From Clostridia bacterium (GTDB taxonomy: Bacteria > Bacillota > Clostridia > Acetivibrionales > DSM-27016), in contig JAOAIJ010000043.1 of the NCBI GenBank assembly GCA_026414765.1, forward strand, positions 248,001 through 312,000: a stretch of 64,000 nucleotides of DNA, read 5' to 3'. The notes under the pieces were generated by a model. That model saw only the letters and a program-made list of their open reading frames with translations. It did no database searches and was not told the origin of the DNA. This document shows positions 33,956 through 43,599 of this stretch, one piece after another; within the stretch, counting starts at the first letter, position 1; each line of letters starts with the position of its first letter. The position numbers and the translations under genes are program-made.

Positions 33956-34939
33956 ATGTTGCAATTGATTGCAGTAGCTACATTTATTACAGTAATAATG
34001 TTTTTATTTCCTATTCTTAAGGTTCTGGCAGTAAAAAAGAACTCTATAAACAGGATAAAAAAATATATTAACATGGAGGAATTAAGGGAAGAAAAGAAGA
34101 AAAGCAGTAATAAGGAGCTTAAAATCGGATTTGGTATTATCTCAAAGAAAATAGGAAATGCGCGTTTCCTGGATGGGTATAAAAAGAATATACAGATGAA
34201 GCTGACTAGAGCTCATATACTTCTCAAACCTGAAGAATACATTACAGTATGCTTGTTTTTTTTCACCGCTGCAGCCCTTGTTACTTTTCTCATAACAAGT
34301 AAAGAAGCATTTAATAGAGCCATTCTCCTTTCCGTGGGGGCAGGTATGATTGGGTGGTTGCTCCCCACGTTTTTTTTAAAGTCAAAAATAAAGAGAAGGT
34401 TAAAACAACTCAATGATCAGCTTTGTGATGCTATTACACTGATATCCAATTCGCTGAAAGCAGGTTACAGTTTTTTTCAAGCAGTTGATACAGTAGCGAA
34501 GGAAATGAACGGCCCTATTTCTGATGAATTTTTATTAATGCAAAAAGAGGTAAACCTGGGTACGACAACGGAAAAGGCATTGGAAAATCTGGTAGCCCGT
34601 GTCGACAGTGATGATCTGGAACTTGTTGTGACAGCTGTATTGATTCAAAGACAGGTCGGTGGAAATCTGTCGGAAGTCCTGGACAACATATCAACTACGA
34701 TCAGGGAGAGAATCAAAATAAAGGGTGAAATAAGAACGGTTACCGCTCAGGGAAGAATGTCCGGGATCATAATATCATTATTACCTCCGGCGCTCGGACT
34801 GATACTTTTTGTAGTAAATCCTCAGCATGTGGGGATGCTGTTCAATAACCCTATAGGCTTGGGAATACTGGTATTTTCAATATTTATGGAGCTTATAGGC
34901 ATTTATTTCATAACTCAGATTGTAAAAATTGATGTATAG
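33956..34939 (+). CDS. tadB: TadB-like inner-membrane platform protein
   Basis: 327 aa with AGGAGG ribosome site. N-terminal helix, cytoplasmic region, paired helices, then the GSPII_F core (LCDAITLISNSLKAGYSFFQA ... LVARVDSDDLELVVTAVLIQRQVGG) and two C-terminal helices. Confidence 0.9.
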   Translation: MLQLIAVATFITVIMFLFPILKVLAVKKNSINRIKKYINMEELREEKKKSSNKELKIGFGIISKKIGNARFLDGYKKNIQMKLTRAHILLKPEEYITVCLFFFTAAALVTFLITSKEAFNRAILLSVGAGMIGWLLPTFFLKSKIKRRLKQLNDQLCDAITLISNSLKAGYSFFQAVDTVAKEMNGPISDEFLLMQKEVNLGTTTEKALENLVARVDSDDLELVVTAVLIQRQVGGNLSEVLDNISTTIRERIKIKGEIRTVTAQGRMSGIIISLLPPALGLILFVVNPQHVGMLFNNPIGLGILVFSIFMELIGIYFITQIVKIDV

Positions 34940-34980
34940 GCAGATGATAATCAAATATTAGCATTTTGGGGGATGATTCT

Positions 34981-35901
34981 ATGCTTCTGTTTTTGACAGT
35001 TACAATGACATTTATGACAGTTTACTTCGTTTTTTATACAGTCATCAAAACACTTTTCAGAAATAAAAATACGATTGGGATCAGACTGGAGAAGATATCC
35101 AAAGAGGATATGAAGAGTAATGACAGTGAGCTAAACCAGCCTCTGTTCATCCGTATAATAAAACCTGTACTGGATGATATAAGCAAGACCATACTTAAAA
35201 TAACTCCCAAAGAGTTTGTAAATGCCTTTGATAAAAAGGTGATAATGGCAGGAAATCCATTTAATCTAACTGTAAAAGACTGGATCAACTTTCAGGTTGT
35301 AATCATATTATGCCTTCCCTTGCTGTCAATTGCACTGGGTTATTACAGAGATATGGAAGTAAGAAGTATTTTGTTTCTGATAATGGTAGAAATTTCTCTT
35401 GGTTTGATCCTTCCAAATCTTATACTAAACAAAAAAGTTGCTGACAGGCAAAAGAGTATACGGAATTCACTTCCCGACATATTGGATTTGCTTACGGTAA
35501 GTGTAGAAGCAGGACTGGGGTTTGATGGTGCCCTAGCTAGAGTAATTGAGAAAATGCCCGGTCCTCTTGCAACAGAATTTGGCGGAGTGCTGCAGGAAAT
35601 CAAGGTGGGAAAGCAGAAAAGGGATGCACTAAGAGATATGGCTGAAAGGGTTGGGGTACAGGATCTTACGACATTTATAAGTTCAATAATCCAGGCGGAT
35701 CAACTAGGGGTCAGTATAGGTAATGTACTGAGAATACAGTCAGAGCAAATGAGACAGAAAAGGAGACAGAGGGCACAGGAAAAAGCCATGAAGGCCCCGG
35801 TAAAGATGTTGATTCCCATGATACTTTTCATTTTTCCGACTATTTTTTCCGTACTGATTGGTCCGGTAATAATCAATATTGCTAATATGCTTATGAAATA
35901 A
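34981..35901 (+). CDS. tadC: TadC-like inner-membrane platform protein
   Basis: 306 aa from ATG 34981 (TTGGGGGAT upstream). GSPII_F core: LPDILDLLTVSVEAGLGFDGAL ... GVQDLTTFISSIIQADQLGVSI, with membrane helices on both sides. Pairs with TadB. Last gene of the pilus operon; no prepilin peptidase (TadV/CpaA) is in the window. Confidence 0.9.
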   Translation: MLLFLTVTMTFMTVYFVFYTVIKTLFRNKNTIGIRLEKISKEDMKSNDSELNQPLFIRIIKPVLDDISKTILKITPKEFVNAFDKKVIMAGNPFNLTVKDWINFQVVIILCLPLLSIALGYYRDMEVRSILFLIMVEISLGLILPNLILNKKVADRQKSIRNSLPDILDLLTVSVEAGLGFDGALARVIEKMPGPLATEFGGVLQEIKVGKQKRDALRDMAERVGVQDLTTFISSIIQADQLGVSIGNVLRIQSEQMRQKRRQRAQEKAMKAPVKMLIPMILFIFPTIFSVLIGPVIINIANMLMK

Positions 35902-35951
35902 CACGTTTATTGATGTTGAAATAAAAATTGTATAATTCTTAAAACATTTTA

Positions 35952-35981
35952 TTGACACCAAATATAGTTGCATAGTAATAT
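35952..35981 (+). promoter_or_regulatory. promoter of the T-box transcript
   Basis: TTGACA, 18-bp spacer, TAATAT. Confidence 0.6.
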
Positions 35982-35999
35982 ATTGAATAATAGGCGATA

Positions 36000-36325
36000 G
36001 GCCAAGGGCAGTTGCGTCTGAAATGTCCTGGCTTATTTTTATAAGTAATAAGGCTATGAAGGGGATAAGTAATCAAAGGATTTCTCAAGAGAGTTGCCGG
36101 TTGGTGTAAGGCAATGAATGACTTGATGAAGCTCACCCTGGAGTTTTCGACTGAAAGCTGATGCACATCTGTCTTAAGGCGGGTGCAGCTGCAAGTAGTT
36201 CGGACGGAATCTACCGTTAACAGAATTCGAGAGGACACAGCATATACTGTGTCAAACAGAGTGGTACCGCGGAGGATATAAACCTTTCGTCTCTTTTTAC
36301 AGGAGATGAGAGGCTTTTTTATTTA
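36000..36325 (+). promoter_or_regulatory. T-box leader, leucine (CUC) specifier, with terminator
   Basis: Stem I has GGGG-ATAAGTA on the left, AAGAGAGTTGCCGGTTGGTG in the distal region, and on the right GAAG-CTC-A-CCCT-GGAG. CCCT pairs with AGGG and CTC (36132-36134), followed by A, is the specifier, so a leucine tRNA is the likely ligand. The antiterminator bulge TGGTACCGCG is at 36262-36271. The terminator has arms CCTTTCGTCTC/GAGATGAGAGG (36284-36314) and a T-run. All main parts of a functional T-box are present, 90 bases before the acyl-CoA ligase. Uncharged tRNA-Leu should allow read-through. Confidence 0.9.
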
Positions 36326-36412
36326 GTAATGCTTAAGTGTTTGTAATTTGTTAATTAAATTAATAAATAAACTTTATAAAAATTAATCTATTTTGTAAAT
36401 TGGGGGATTGCA

Positions 36413-38077
36413 ATGAAGGAGTTAATAAAAATTACTGTAGGTGATTTACTAGATCAGATGGCTGACAGGTATCCGGACCATGATGCAGTTCTATACACTG
36501 ACAGACCTTTTAGAAAAACATACTCCGAATTCAGAGATTTATGTAATGTAGTAGCAAAGGGCTTTATTGCAATGGGAGTAAAAAAGGGCGACCATGTTGC
36601 AGTATGGGCTACTAATTATCCGGAGTGGCTGCTGGCAATGTTTGCAACTGCGAAAATCGGAGCAGTGTTGGTTACAGTAAATACGAACTATAAGATTTTT
36701 GAGGCAGAATACCTTTTAAGACAATCGGATTCCAGTACACTTATTCTCATAGAAGGTTTTAAAGATTGCAACTATGTCGATATCATTAATGAGTTGTGTC
36801 CAGAACTGAAGAATATTGAACCCGGAAAACTCAATTCATCCAATCTTCCTTTCTTGAAAAATGTTATTTATGTAGGGGATAAAAATCACCCAGGCATGTT
36901 CAACTGGGATGAACTGTACAAGCTTGCCGACACAATAAGCGACGAAGAACTGAAAACAAGACAGTCCAGCCTTGATATCCATGATGTTATAAACATGCAG
37001 TATACATCAGGTACTACAGGCTTCCCCAAGGGAGTCATGCTTACCCATTACAATATAGTAAATAATGGTATGTGTATTGGTGACTGCATGAATCTTACCA
37101 GCGAAGACAAGCTATGCATACCTGTGCCGTTTTTCCACTGCTTTGGGTGTGTGCTTGGTATTATGGCTTGTGTAACTCATGGGACAACTATGGTCCCGAT
37201 AGAGTATTATCAGCCGCTCAAGGTTATGGAGGCAATTCAGACTGAGAAGTGTACTGCAGTACACGGAGTGCCTACAATGTTTATTGCCATGCTTGAGCAT
37301 CCAGAATTCAACAGGTTTGATTTCTCAAGTCTCAGAACGGGTATAATGGCAGGTTCACCATGTCCTATCAAGGTAATGAAGCAGGTAGTGGATATGATGA
37401 ATATGAGTGAAATAACAATAGCTTATGGGCAAACGGAAGCTTCTCCTGTTTGCACACAGACAAGAGTGGATGACAGTATAGACTTGAGGGTTGCGACAGT
37501 GGGAAGAGCACTTCCTTTTGTTGAAGCAAAAATCATCAATCCTGAAACAAACGAAGAAGTTCCTCATGGTGTCGCAGGTGAGTTTGTGGCAAGGGGCTAT
37601 AATGTAATGAAAGGCTATTACAAAATGGGAGAAGCAACAGCACAAGCTATAGACAGTGAAGGCTGGCTCCATACAGGTGATCTTGCAACTATGGATGAAA
37701 ACGGATATTTTAAAATAACCGGACGTATCAAGGATATGATTATAAGGGGTGGAGAAAACATCTATCCTAAGGAAATAGAAGAATTTCTCTACACCCATCC
37801 TAAAGTGAAGGATGTCCAGGTAATCGGTGTTCCCAGCAAGGAATACGGTGAAGAGGTTATGGCTTATATTATCCTTAAAGAGGGAGAAGTGTTGACAGAA
37901 GACGAAGTAAAGGCTTTTGTAAAAGGTAATATGGCGCGTCATAAAGTACCTAAATATGTTAAGTTTATTGACACTTTTCCAATGACTGCAAGCGGAAAGA
38001 TTCAGAAGTACAAGTTAAGGGAGATGGCTATAGAAGAACTGAACCTTCAAGATGCAGCGTCTATAGAGACTGCATAA
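36413..38077 (+). CDS. AMP-forming acyl-CoA synthetase
   Basis: 554 aa, GGGGGAT ribosome site. Family motifs: QYTSGTTGFPKGVMLTHYN (P-loop), AYGQTEASP, GWLHTGDLATMDENGYFKITGR and the C-terminal ASGKIQKYKLRE with catalytic Lys. It activates a carboxylic acid to its CoA ester with ATP. Medium- or branched-chain acids are possible. Leucine-responsive control suggests a branched substrate, for example isovalerate feeding leucine by reductive carboxylation, but this is inference. FadD-type length and motifs are complete. Confidence 0.9.
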   Translation: MKELIKITVGDLLDQMADRYPDHDAVLYTDRPFRKTYSEFRDLCNVVAKGFIAMGVKKGDHVAVWATNYPEWLLAMFATAKIGAVLVTVNTNYKIFEAEYLLRQSDSSTLILIEGFKDCNYVDIINELCPELKNIEPGKLNSSNLPFLKNVIYVGDKNHPGMFNWDELYKLADTISDEELKTRQSSLDIHDVINMQYTSGTTGFPKGVMLTHYNIVNNGMCIGDCMNLTSEDKLCIPVPFFHCFGCVLGIMACVTHGTTMVPIEYYQPLKVMEAIQTEKCTAVHGVPTMFIAMLEHPEFNRFDFSSLRTGIMAGSPCPIKVMKQVVDMMNMSEITIAYGQTEASPVCTQTRVDDSIDLRVATVGRALPFVEAKIINPETNEEVPHGVAGEFVARGYNVMKGYYKMGEATAQAIDSEGWLHTGDLATMDENGYFKITGRIKDMIIRGGENIYPKEIEEFLYTHPKVKDVQVIGVPSKEYGEEVMAYIILKEGEVLTEDEVKAFVKGNMARHKVPKYVKFIDTFPMTASGKIQKYKLREMAIEELNLQDAASIETA

Positions 38078-38106
38078 AAATACTTGACAATATAAATGAA
38101 ATCTTG

Positions 38107-38134
38107 TTGATGCAAATAAAAACTATGATATAAT
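38107..38134 (+). promoter_or_regulatory. promoter of the small gene at 38237
   Basis: TTGATG, 16-bp spacer, TATAAT. Confidence 0.55.
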
Positions 38135-38236
38135 TATTGTAAAAAAAGGGATTATTTATTAACTCTATTATTTGACGAAATATTCCAAGAATAATAAACA
38201 TTAATAAATCAAACTAATTATCATCAGGGGGTTTAT

Positions 38237-38503
38237 ATGCTTCGACAGGCAGATCCTTACGAAAAAATAATTTTTGATATTATAAAAGAATATAACCATA
38301 GATTTTATTACGAGGGAATTTACAGAGTAGTAGATGAAGATCAGTTTAAAGTAAAGATTGAAAAACATAAGGAAGAAATGGTAGGACACGCTTACGTTAC
38401 TTTTCCGGATAATGACCATATAGAATATGAGGTAAGGTATAACCGGATAGTTAACTTGAGTGAAGGCTACACCTTAATGATTCCAAAAGTAAAGGCACTA
38501 TAG
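38237..38503 (+). CDS. small conserved-looking protein, function unknown
   Basis: 88 aa with GGGGG five bases before ATG. Soluble and charged, with an N-terminal helix (DPYEKIIFDIIKEYNHRFYY) and a beta-rich rest. I do not recognise the family. It has its own promoter and a strong terminator, so it is a single-gene unit. Confidence 0.7.
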   Translation: MLRQADPYEKIIFDIIKEYNHRFYYEGIYRVVDEDQFKVKIEKHKEEMVGHAYVTFPDNDHIEYEVRYNRIVNLSEGYTLMIPKVKAL

Positions 38504-38522
38504 AAATAGAATTGTATTACAG

Positions 38523-38560
38523 CTACGTACGGCGTGAAGCCGGTATGTAGTTTTTTTTTG
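38523..38560 (+). terminator. terminator after the 88-aa gene
   Basis: CTACGTACGGC/GCCGGTATGTAG stem then nine T. Confidence 0.85.
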
Positions 38561-38640
38561 CAAACAAATAAAAAATGCGTATATTAATTTGAAATATGTA
38601 AATAATTATTAATGCCTCACAAAATACATTTTGACCCCCT

Positions 38641-38685
38641 AAAAAGTGTCCCGATGGTGATGTTTACGTCTGGGACACTTTTTGT
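38641..38685. terminator. second hairpin in the 38.5-38.78 kb gap
   Basis: AAAAAGTGTCCC/GGGACACTTTTT arms with a 19-base loop; could terminate from either side, and serves the minus-strand gene ending at 38781. Confidence 0.6.
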
Positions 38686-38780
38686 TGAAATGAACAGACA
38701 TATGATAAAAATAATAATATAGGTGAAATAATGTATTGGCTTTTTTCATTTATGATAAAGCTTTGGCTGATTACAAAGGA

Positions 38781-39491
38781 TTAATCAGCGTGTTTGAAAA
38801 TATCTTTATAGTATCTTATAAAACACCCTGCAGTCGTTTTTTGGGCAAGAGGAAGAGTGAATTTGGTAATGGTATAGTACCTTTTTTCATTCTCTTGTAT
38901 TTCTTTAAGTTTAGAGTATATCTTTATAGCATTACGTGCATTACACTTAACTGCTTCTTCAATATTTTCAATATAGTAGCCTCCTTTGAAAACAGCAAAT
39001 TCGGGAGTGCTGAGATATGTTCTTTTAATGAAATTTTCATACTGCCTGTGGTTATCCAGAAGACGGATATTGGCGTGCTGGGGAACAGTCATATCCTGAA
39101 CAAGGTGTACTGCTGCACCAAGGTAAAATGTAGAGGTGTTTGCGTCACCTTCATACCAATATCGCAACGCTTTGCCATAGTAATCCAAAGCCAGGGACAA
39201 AGCATTATTATTACCGTATAGCCCCTTATTTTTGGAAGGGCTGTAGAAATGACCTGAACTTTTAAAGTTCTGGTCAGCCCATGTTACTCCTTCATTCAGT
39301 TGGGGAATATAGTCGCTAAAAAAACTGTACGCATCGATGTAGTTATCATTTTTTATGATTTCCAGTGCCTGTAAATTTATAAATTTGTGAATTTCACATT
39401 CAGTTTGAATTATGATTTTTTTAAATGGATTTGCAGCAGCCATCATATATTTCATAACAAAACCATAAGTTTTTTCGAATGTATCTTTCAT
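38781..39491 (-). CDS. zinc-dependent phospholipase C-like protein without signal peptide
   Basis: 236 aa. Zn ligands of the PLC/S1-P1 nuclease fold are visible: IHKFINLQAL, TWADQNFKSSGHFYSP and FYLGAAVHLVQDMTVPQHAN, with later Glu/His residues. Secreted clostridial enzymes have a signal peptide ending just before an essential N-terminal Trp; here the N terminus is MKDTFEKTYGFVMKYMMAAANP, with neither. The protein may be cytoplasmic or non-catalytic at one zinc. No C-terminal lipid-binding domain. Confidence 0.75.
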   Translation of the reverse strand: MKDTFEKTYGFVMKYMMAAANPFKKIIIQTECEIHKFINLQALEIIKNDNYIDAYSFFSDYIPQLNEGVTWADQNFKSSGHFYSPSKNKGLYGNNNALSLALDYYGKALRYWYEGDANTSTFYLGAAVHLVQDMTVPQHANIRLLDNHRQYENFIKRTYLSTPEFAVFKGGYYIENIEEAVKCNARNAIKIYSKLKEIQENEKRYYTITKFTLPLAQKTTAGCFIRYYKDIFKHAD

Positions 39492-39531
39492 TATTTATAC
39501 CTCTTCTACTTGTTTGAATTATATTTTGTTT

Positions 39532-40389
39532 TTATGCTGGATTTATATGAACTATAACATCCTTTATGTTCTTGCAGGTTTTTACCTTTTCCTTAATACG
39601 GGCTGCTATACTATGACCTTCATTTACTGACAATGTGCCGTTGACCGATACTTTGGCAATAACTATGAAACCTATTCCAACCGGCTTTGCACTTATGTTG
39701 TCGATATGATCCACTCCATCAATAGATTCTATAGCTTTGTATATGTCATCCCTGTATGTTTCATCAAAGTTTGTATCCATCAGTACTTTATATGCGCCAT
39801 AGAAAATCCTTACTCCTGTAAACGCTATCCAAAGAGAAATGAAGATACCTATTATACCATCAAACCAGTATATGCCAGCCTGACTCATGAAGATCCCTAT
39901 AAGTGTTGATGCGGTTACAAATACATCATTCCTATGATCTTCGGAATTTGCAAGTATAAGCAGACTGTCATGACTTTTGCCTGCACTGCGTGTATATAAA
40001 AACAATATGAGTTTAAGTATTATGGTAATAGAAGCAACAGCGACTAACCACCATGAAAATACCAGCTGAGCACGGTTAATTATTGAACTCAGGGAATTCA
40101 TAAATATTTTATAGGCAACAAGCAGCAGTGAAAAGCTAACGATCATTGAAAAAATATATTCGGCCTTTCCATGTCCGAAGGGATGATTTTTATCTTCAGG
40201 ACGGCTTGCTATCTTATTACCTGTATACGTCATTGTTGAGGCAAAAACGTCTCCGGCACTGTTAAAACCGTCAGCTATCATTGCCTGACTTTTGCTGATA
40301 AACCCTATAGCAAGCTTTATAGATAGCAGAAAAACATTTGTACCTATTCCTAAAACAGCTATTTTTCTTGTTAACCGGTAACGATCCAT
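39532..40389 (-). CDS. cation diffusion facilitator (CDF) family transporter
   Basis: 285 aa with about six membrane helices. SQAMIADGFNSAGDVFASTMT holds the D-xxx-D metal site (here with N), HPFGHGKAEYIFSM the family signature, and ANSEDHRNDVFVTASTLIG the second site in helix V. A cytoplasmic ferredoxin-like domain closes the protein. It exports divalent cations such as Zn, Mn or Fe in exchange for protons; the ion cannot be assigned. Confidence 0.9.
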   Translation of the reverse strand: MDRYRLTRKIAVLGIGTNVFLLSIKLAIGFISKSQAMIADGFNSAGDVFASTMTYTGNKIASRPEDKNHPFGHGKAEYIFSMIVSFSLLLVAYKIFMNSLSSIINRAQLVFSWWLVAVASITIILKLILFLYTRSAGKSHDSLLILANSEDHRNDVFVTASTLIGIFMSQAGIYWFDGIIGIFISLWIAFTGVRIFYGAYKVLMDTNFDETYRDDIYKAIESIDGVDHIDNISAKPVGIGFIVIAKVSVNGTLSVNEGHSIAARIKEKVKTCKNIKDVIVHINPA

Positions 40390-40550
40390 TCTTTACTCCT
40401 GCAAACGAAAAAATAGAATAAACTAGCTTAACTTATTATCTGGATTTTTTATATAAAATAAAACAGCCAAAAATATCTATAAATTTTCACTATGAGAAAA
40501 TATCAATAAATGGCATAATATAATTATCAAAGAAAAATAAGGAGTTGCTA

Positions 40551-41858
40551 ATGAGACAGGGAACAACTATTTTTTTATCAGTGATTATGACATTTTTCCT
40601 CTTCGCAGGTTGCAGTTCAAATAATAAGGGAATTGCTGATAATGATACAAGTATTGCACAGGAAGATGGAAATAAGAAGGAGAGCAGCAGTAATGCTATA
40701 TTACCGCGTAATACCGATATAGCAGAAAAGCTGTTTGAAAATATGACACTTGAGGAAAAAGTAGGACAGATATTTATCATGTCTCTCCGTAACTTTGAAC
40801 GGTATCCGCAAATTATTGAAATGAATCAAGATGTAATGAAAAGGATAAAGGATAACCATTTGGGAGGCGTAATACTTTTTGCAGAAAATATTACGACTAT
40901 CCCTCAAACCAAAAAGCTGATTGCTGATGTAAAAGCTGCAAGCAAAATTCCTTTGTTCATGGCAGTGGACGAAGAGGGCGGGGCTACCAGCAGACTTGGC
41001 AAAAAACCGTTAATGCATTCTACCAGACTACCGGATAGTGCAGTAATAGGCAGGGCAGGTGACAGGGAACTGGCAGAGAAAGCAGGTGCTTTGATTGCAA
41101 GGGAAATATTCTCCATTGGATTCAATATGAATTTTGCTCCTGTAGCCGATGTAAATACCAATCCTGAAAACCCTGTAATAGGAAATAGAGCATTCGGGGA
41201 TAATCCTGAAGTTGTAGCGGAAATGATCAAGGCCGAAGTTCAAGGTATGCAGAAGCAAAATGTGATAGCTGTACTGAAGCATTTTCCCGGACATGGTGAT
41301 ACTTCAACTGATACTCATACAGGGGCAGTTATCATAGAACATGACAGGGAGAGATTGGACAGGATTGAGCTATATCCTTTTAAAGTTGGAATAGAAAATG
41401 GAATTCAAGCTATAATGACTGCTCATATACAGCTGCCTAAGATAATAAAAAGTGAAATGCCTGCAACTCTTTCAAAAGAAATTCTGACTGATCTGCTAAG
41501 AAATGATATGAAATTTGAGGGTTTGATAATAACTGACGCACTCGAAATGGGAGCTATCTCAGAAAGATGGGGTCCGGCTGAAGCATCAATCCTGGCATTT
41601 GAGGCAGGTACAGATATACTTCTGATGCCATTGTCCATTGAGGAAGCATACAAGGGAATGCTGAGTGCTGTAAAAAATGGGAGGATCACAGAAGAAAGGC
41701 TTAACGAGTCTGTGAAGCGGATACTCAAGATAAAACAAAAGTGGGGCATACTGGATAATATAGAGAGCGGGCTGGACCCTGAGCAGGTTTTAGGCTGTGA
41801 GGAACATTTGAAGATTTCACGGGAAATTCTGGAAAAAGTTGCACGAATAAACAGATAA
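40551..41858 (+). CDS. lipoprotein beta-N-acetylhexosaminidase (GH3, NagZ-like)
   Basis: 435 aa; ATG 40551 has AAGGAG six bases upstream. Lipobox LFAGC, Ser-rich linker, then the GH3 barrel: EKVGQIFIMSL, AVDEEGGATSRL, NFAPVADVNTNPENPVIGNRAFG, the NagZ loop KHFPGHGDTSTDTH with the catalytic His-Asp dyad, and ITDALEMGAI with the nucleophile Asp. It removes GlcNAc from peptidoglycan fragments at the cell surface. No C-terminal domain as in YbbD two-domain forms. Confidence 0.92.
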   Translation: MRQGTTIFLSVIMTFFLFAGCSSNNKGIADNDTSIAQEDGNKKESSSNAILPRNTDIAEKLFENMTLEEKVGQIFIMSLRNFERYPQIIEMNQDVMKRIKDNHLGGVILFAENITTIPQTKKLIADVKAASKIPLFMAVDEEGGATSRLGKKPLMHSTRLPDSAVIGRAGDRELAEKAGALIAREIFSIGFNMNFAPVADVNTNPENPVIGNRAFGDNPEVVAEMIKAEVQGMQKQNVIAVLKHFPGHGDTSTDTHTGAVIIEHDRERLDRIELYPFKVGIENGIQAIMTAHIQLPKIIKSEMPATLSKEILTDLLRNDMKFEGLIITDALEMGAISERWGPAEASILAFEAGTDILLMPLSIEEAYKGMLSAVKNGRITEERLNESVKRILKIKQKWGILDNIESGLDPEQVLGCEEHLKISREILEKVARINR

Positions 41859-41899
41859 AATAAAAAAATGTATAAGCACCTTTGGATTCTATGGATTTT

Positions 41900-43477
41900 T
41901 CACTTTATAAATGATGTATTTTTCTCATTGTGATTTAAGTAGCGGTCGTATGTGATAATTCTTAGCATATGACTGCCATTGTCAAGCATGCTTATGTCTT
42001 TATTCAGAGAGGCCTGGCCATAATCTGTTATTATTGCTTCCAGCTTATCATCTATATATACTTCTGATTTTATGGATTCTCTTCCTGTGAAAATTTCCAG
42101 GCACAGTTTGTTATCAAGTACTGAAAATTTTTTTATTTCCATATCTGGAGGGGTTGTATCTTTAATCGCTGATCCTCCCGAATTCTTATACTTGGTTTTA
42201 AAGAATTTTCTTACTACATCTACGTACTTACCAAGTACAGTTATCTTTTTAGTGTCAATATTCCCCATTGAACTGGCATTCAAATACCGGAGGTATTTTG
42301 CAGACAAGGGATCCCAACCTGTTACCAGTGCTTCAACTGTATCTACTGCAACTGCATCCTTACCAGCTATAATCAATCTCATATTCATTATATCGTTTAC
42401 TTCACTATCGCGTTTATAAGGAGCAGGACCGTTTTGAAAGCCTTGGAGGCCATCCATGATAACAAAATCTACAGGTTTACATAAATAATAATCGTGAATC
42501 CACCTGTGCAGGTCACTTTTTGAAAAACTGTGGGAAACCATTGCCGTTCTGCTTAGGCTTTTAGGGGACAATCCGTAGATGTTGGCAGGAGTGGCACCTA
42601 TACTGACGTTTTTTATTCCGCCGGTAACTACTGTTCCCGAGTTGTTTTTAAGACACGGAATACTTATCAGAATATCAGCTTCCTTATACAGCTTATTCAG
42701 ATAATAGCTTTTGTGAAGAAGTCCGCTGGGTAAATCAACCCTTACAAGGTATGGTGAGGCAAATTCCTGCCATGCGCCGCTGCTTTCTTCCAGTGCAATG
42801 AACCCGTCTATGCCGGATATCATCTCATGGGTGTAATTTAAATATTCATACGCTTCTCTGGTTCTGTCGCCAGCAGAACCTTCCATTATATATACTTTCC
42901 CTGTAGGATTATACTCCCTTACAAGTTCTGCAACAGCCTTTGCAACTCTCCAGTCAGTTGTTATTCCGTTTACCTCCCTGACAAATCTCTTGCCTGTAAT
43001 ATCACTGTGTATCTGGACGAGATTAGGCTTTAAGACTACTACCTGACCGTCTTTGATGATATCTTTAAAACCTCCGGCAAGACTGACAGCATCCCTTACC
43101 ATTATTCTGATATCTTCATAAGTGAGGTCTTGAGCATTTTTTTTATCCGATTGTATTACTGATACTATTGATTGACTTGATAGAAGATTTATTTCTGAAA
43201 CGTCTTTATCTTCTGCAAATTTATCCGATTTGGAAGTAGAAGGATTTGCAGACGCACCTGTATTAGTATCAGGTTTTTGTAGAGCTGATGGAGAAGAAGC
43301 AGGTTTTGTATTTTCTGTTTTTACAGTATTGATACTTTTTAATTCCTCTTTTAGTTTCGATTCTTCATATTTGCTAAGGTAGGAACTAAAAAATCCTGAA
43401 GAATCCAAAACACATCCTATGGCTAATAATAGGAATATTGAAAGTATTATGCAGGACCAGAGCTTTTTCCTTTTCAT
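41900..43477 (-). CDS. DUF362 domain lipoprotein/membrane protein
   Basis: 525 aa. ATG 43477 with AAAGGG upstream; a TTG 24 bases earlier has none as good. An N-terminal hydrophobic segment ends LLLAIGC, a possible lipobox. A Ser/Asn/Pro linker (about 45-90) precedes the DUF362 domain (VVVLKPNLVQIH, NGITTDWRVAKAVAELV, IPCLKNNSGTVVTGGIKNVSIG, VDFVIMDGLQG). A ~100-residue beta domain (EVYIDDKLEAII, ISMLDNGSHMLRI) is at the end. Function is unknown; a second DUF362 protein is at 59938. Confidence 0.8.
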   Translation of the reverse strand: MKRKKLWSCIILSIFLLLAIGCVLDSSGFFSSYLSKYEESKLKEELKSINTVKTENTKPASSPSALQKPDTNTGASANPSTSKSDKFAEDKDVSEINLLSSQSIVSVIQSDKKNAQDLTYEDIRIMVRDAVSLAGGFKDIIKDGQVVVLKPNLVQIHSDITGKRFVREVNGITTDWRVAKAVAELVREYNPTGKVYIMEGSAGDRTREAYEYLNYTHEMISGIDGFIALEESSGAWQEFASPYLVRVDLPSGLLHKSYYLNKLYKEADILISIPCLKNNSGTVVTGGIKNVSIGATPANIYGLSPKSLSRTAMVSHSFSKSDLHRWIHDYYLCKPVDFVIMDGLQGFQNGPAPYKRDSEVNDIMNMRLIIAGKDAVAVDTVEALVTGWDPLSAKYLRYLNASSMGNIDTKKITVLGKYVDVVRKFFKTKYKNSGGSAIKDTTPPDMEIKKFSVLDNKLCLEIFTGRESIKSEVYIDDKLEAIITDYGQASLNKDISMLDNGSHMLRIITYDRYLNHNEKNTSFIK

Positions 43478-43599
43478 AGCAAAACCCTTTAACCCTTTCA
43501 ATAGTATTGATTCTATTATTGCTTTTATTCATACTTTTATTTAATAAAGAAATATTTATTTCATATTCTTATTATAGCATGAGATAATAAATAAATAGT

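Noticed and set aside
38641-38685. Inverted repeat as an insertion-sequence end
   Set aside because: No transposase, no target duplication; it is better explained as a terminator between converging units.
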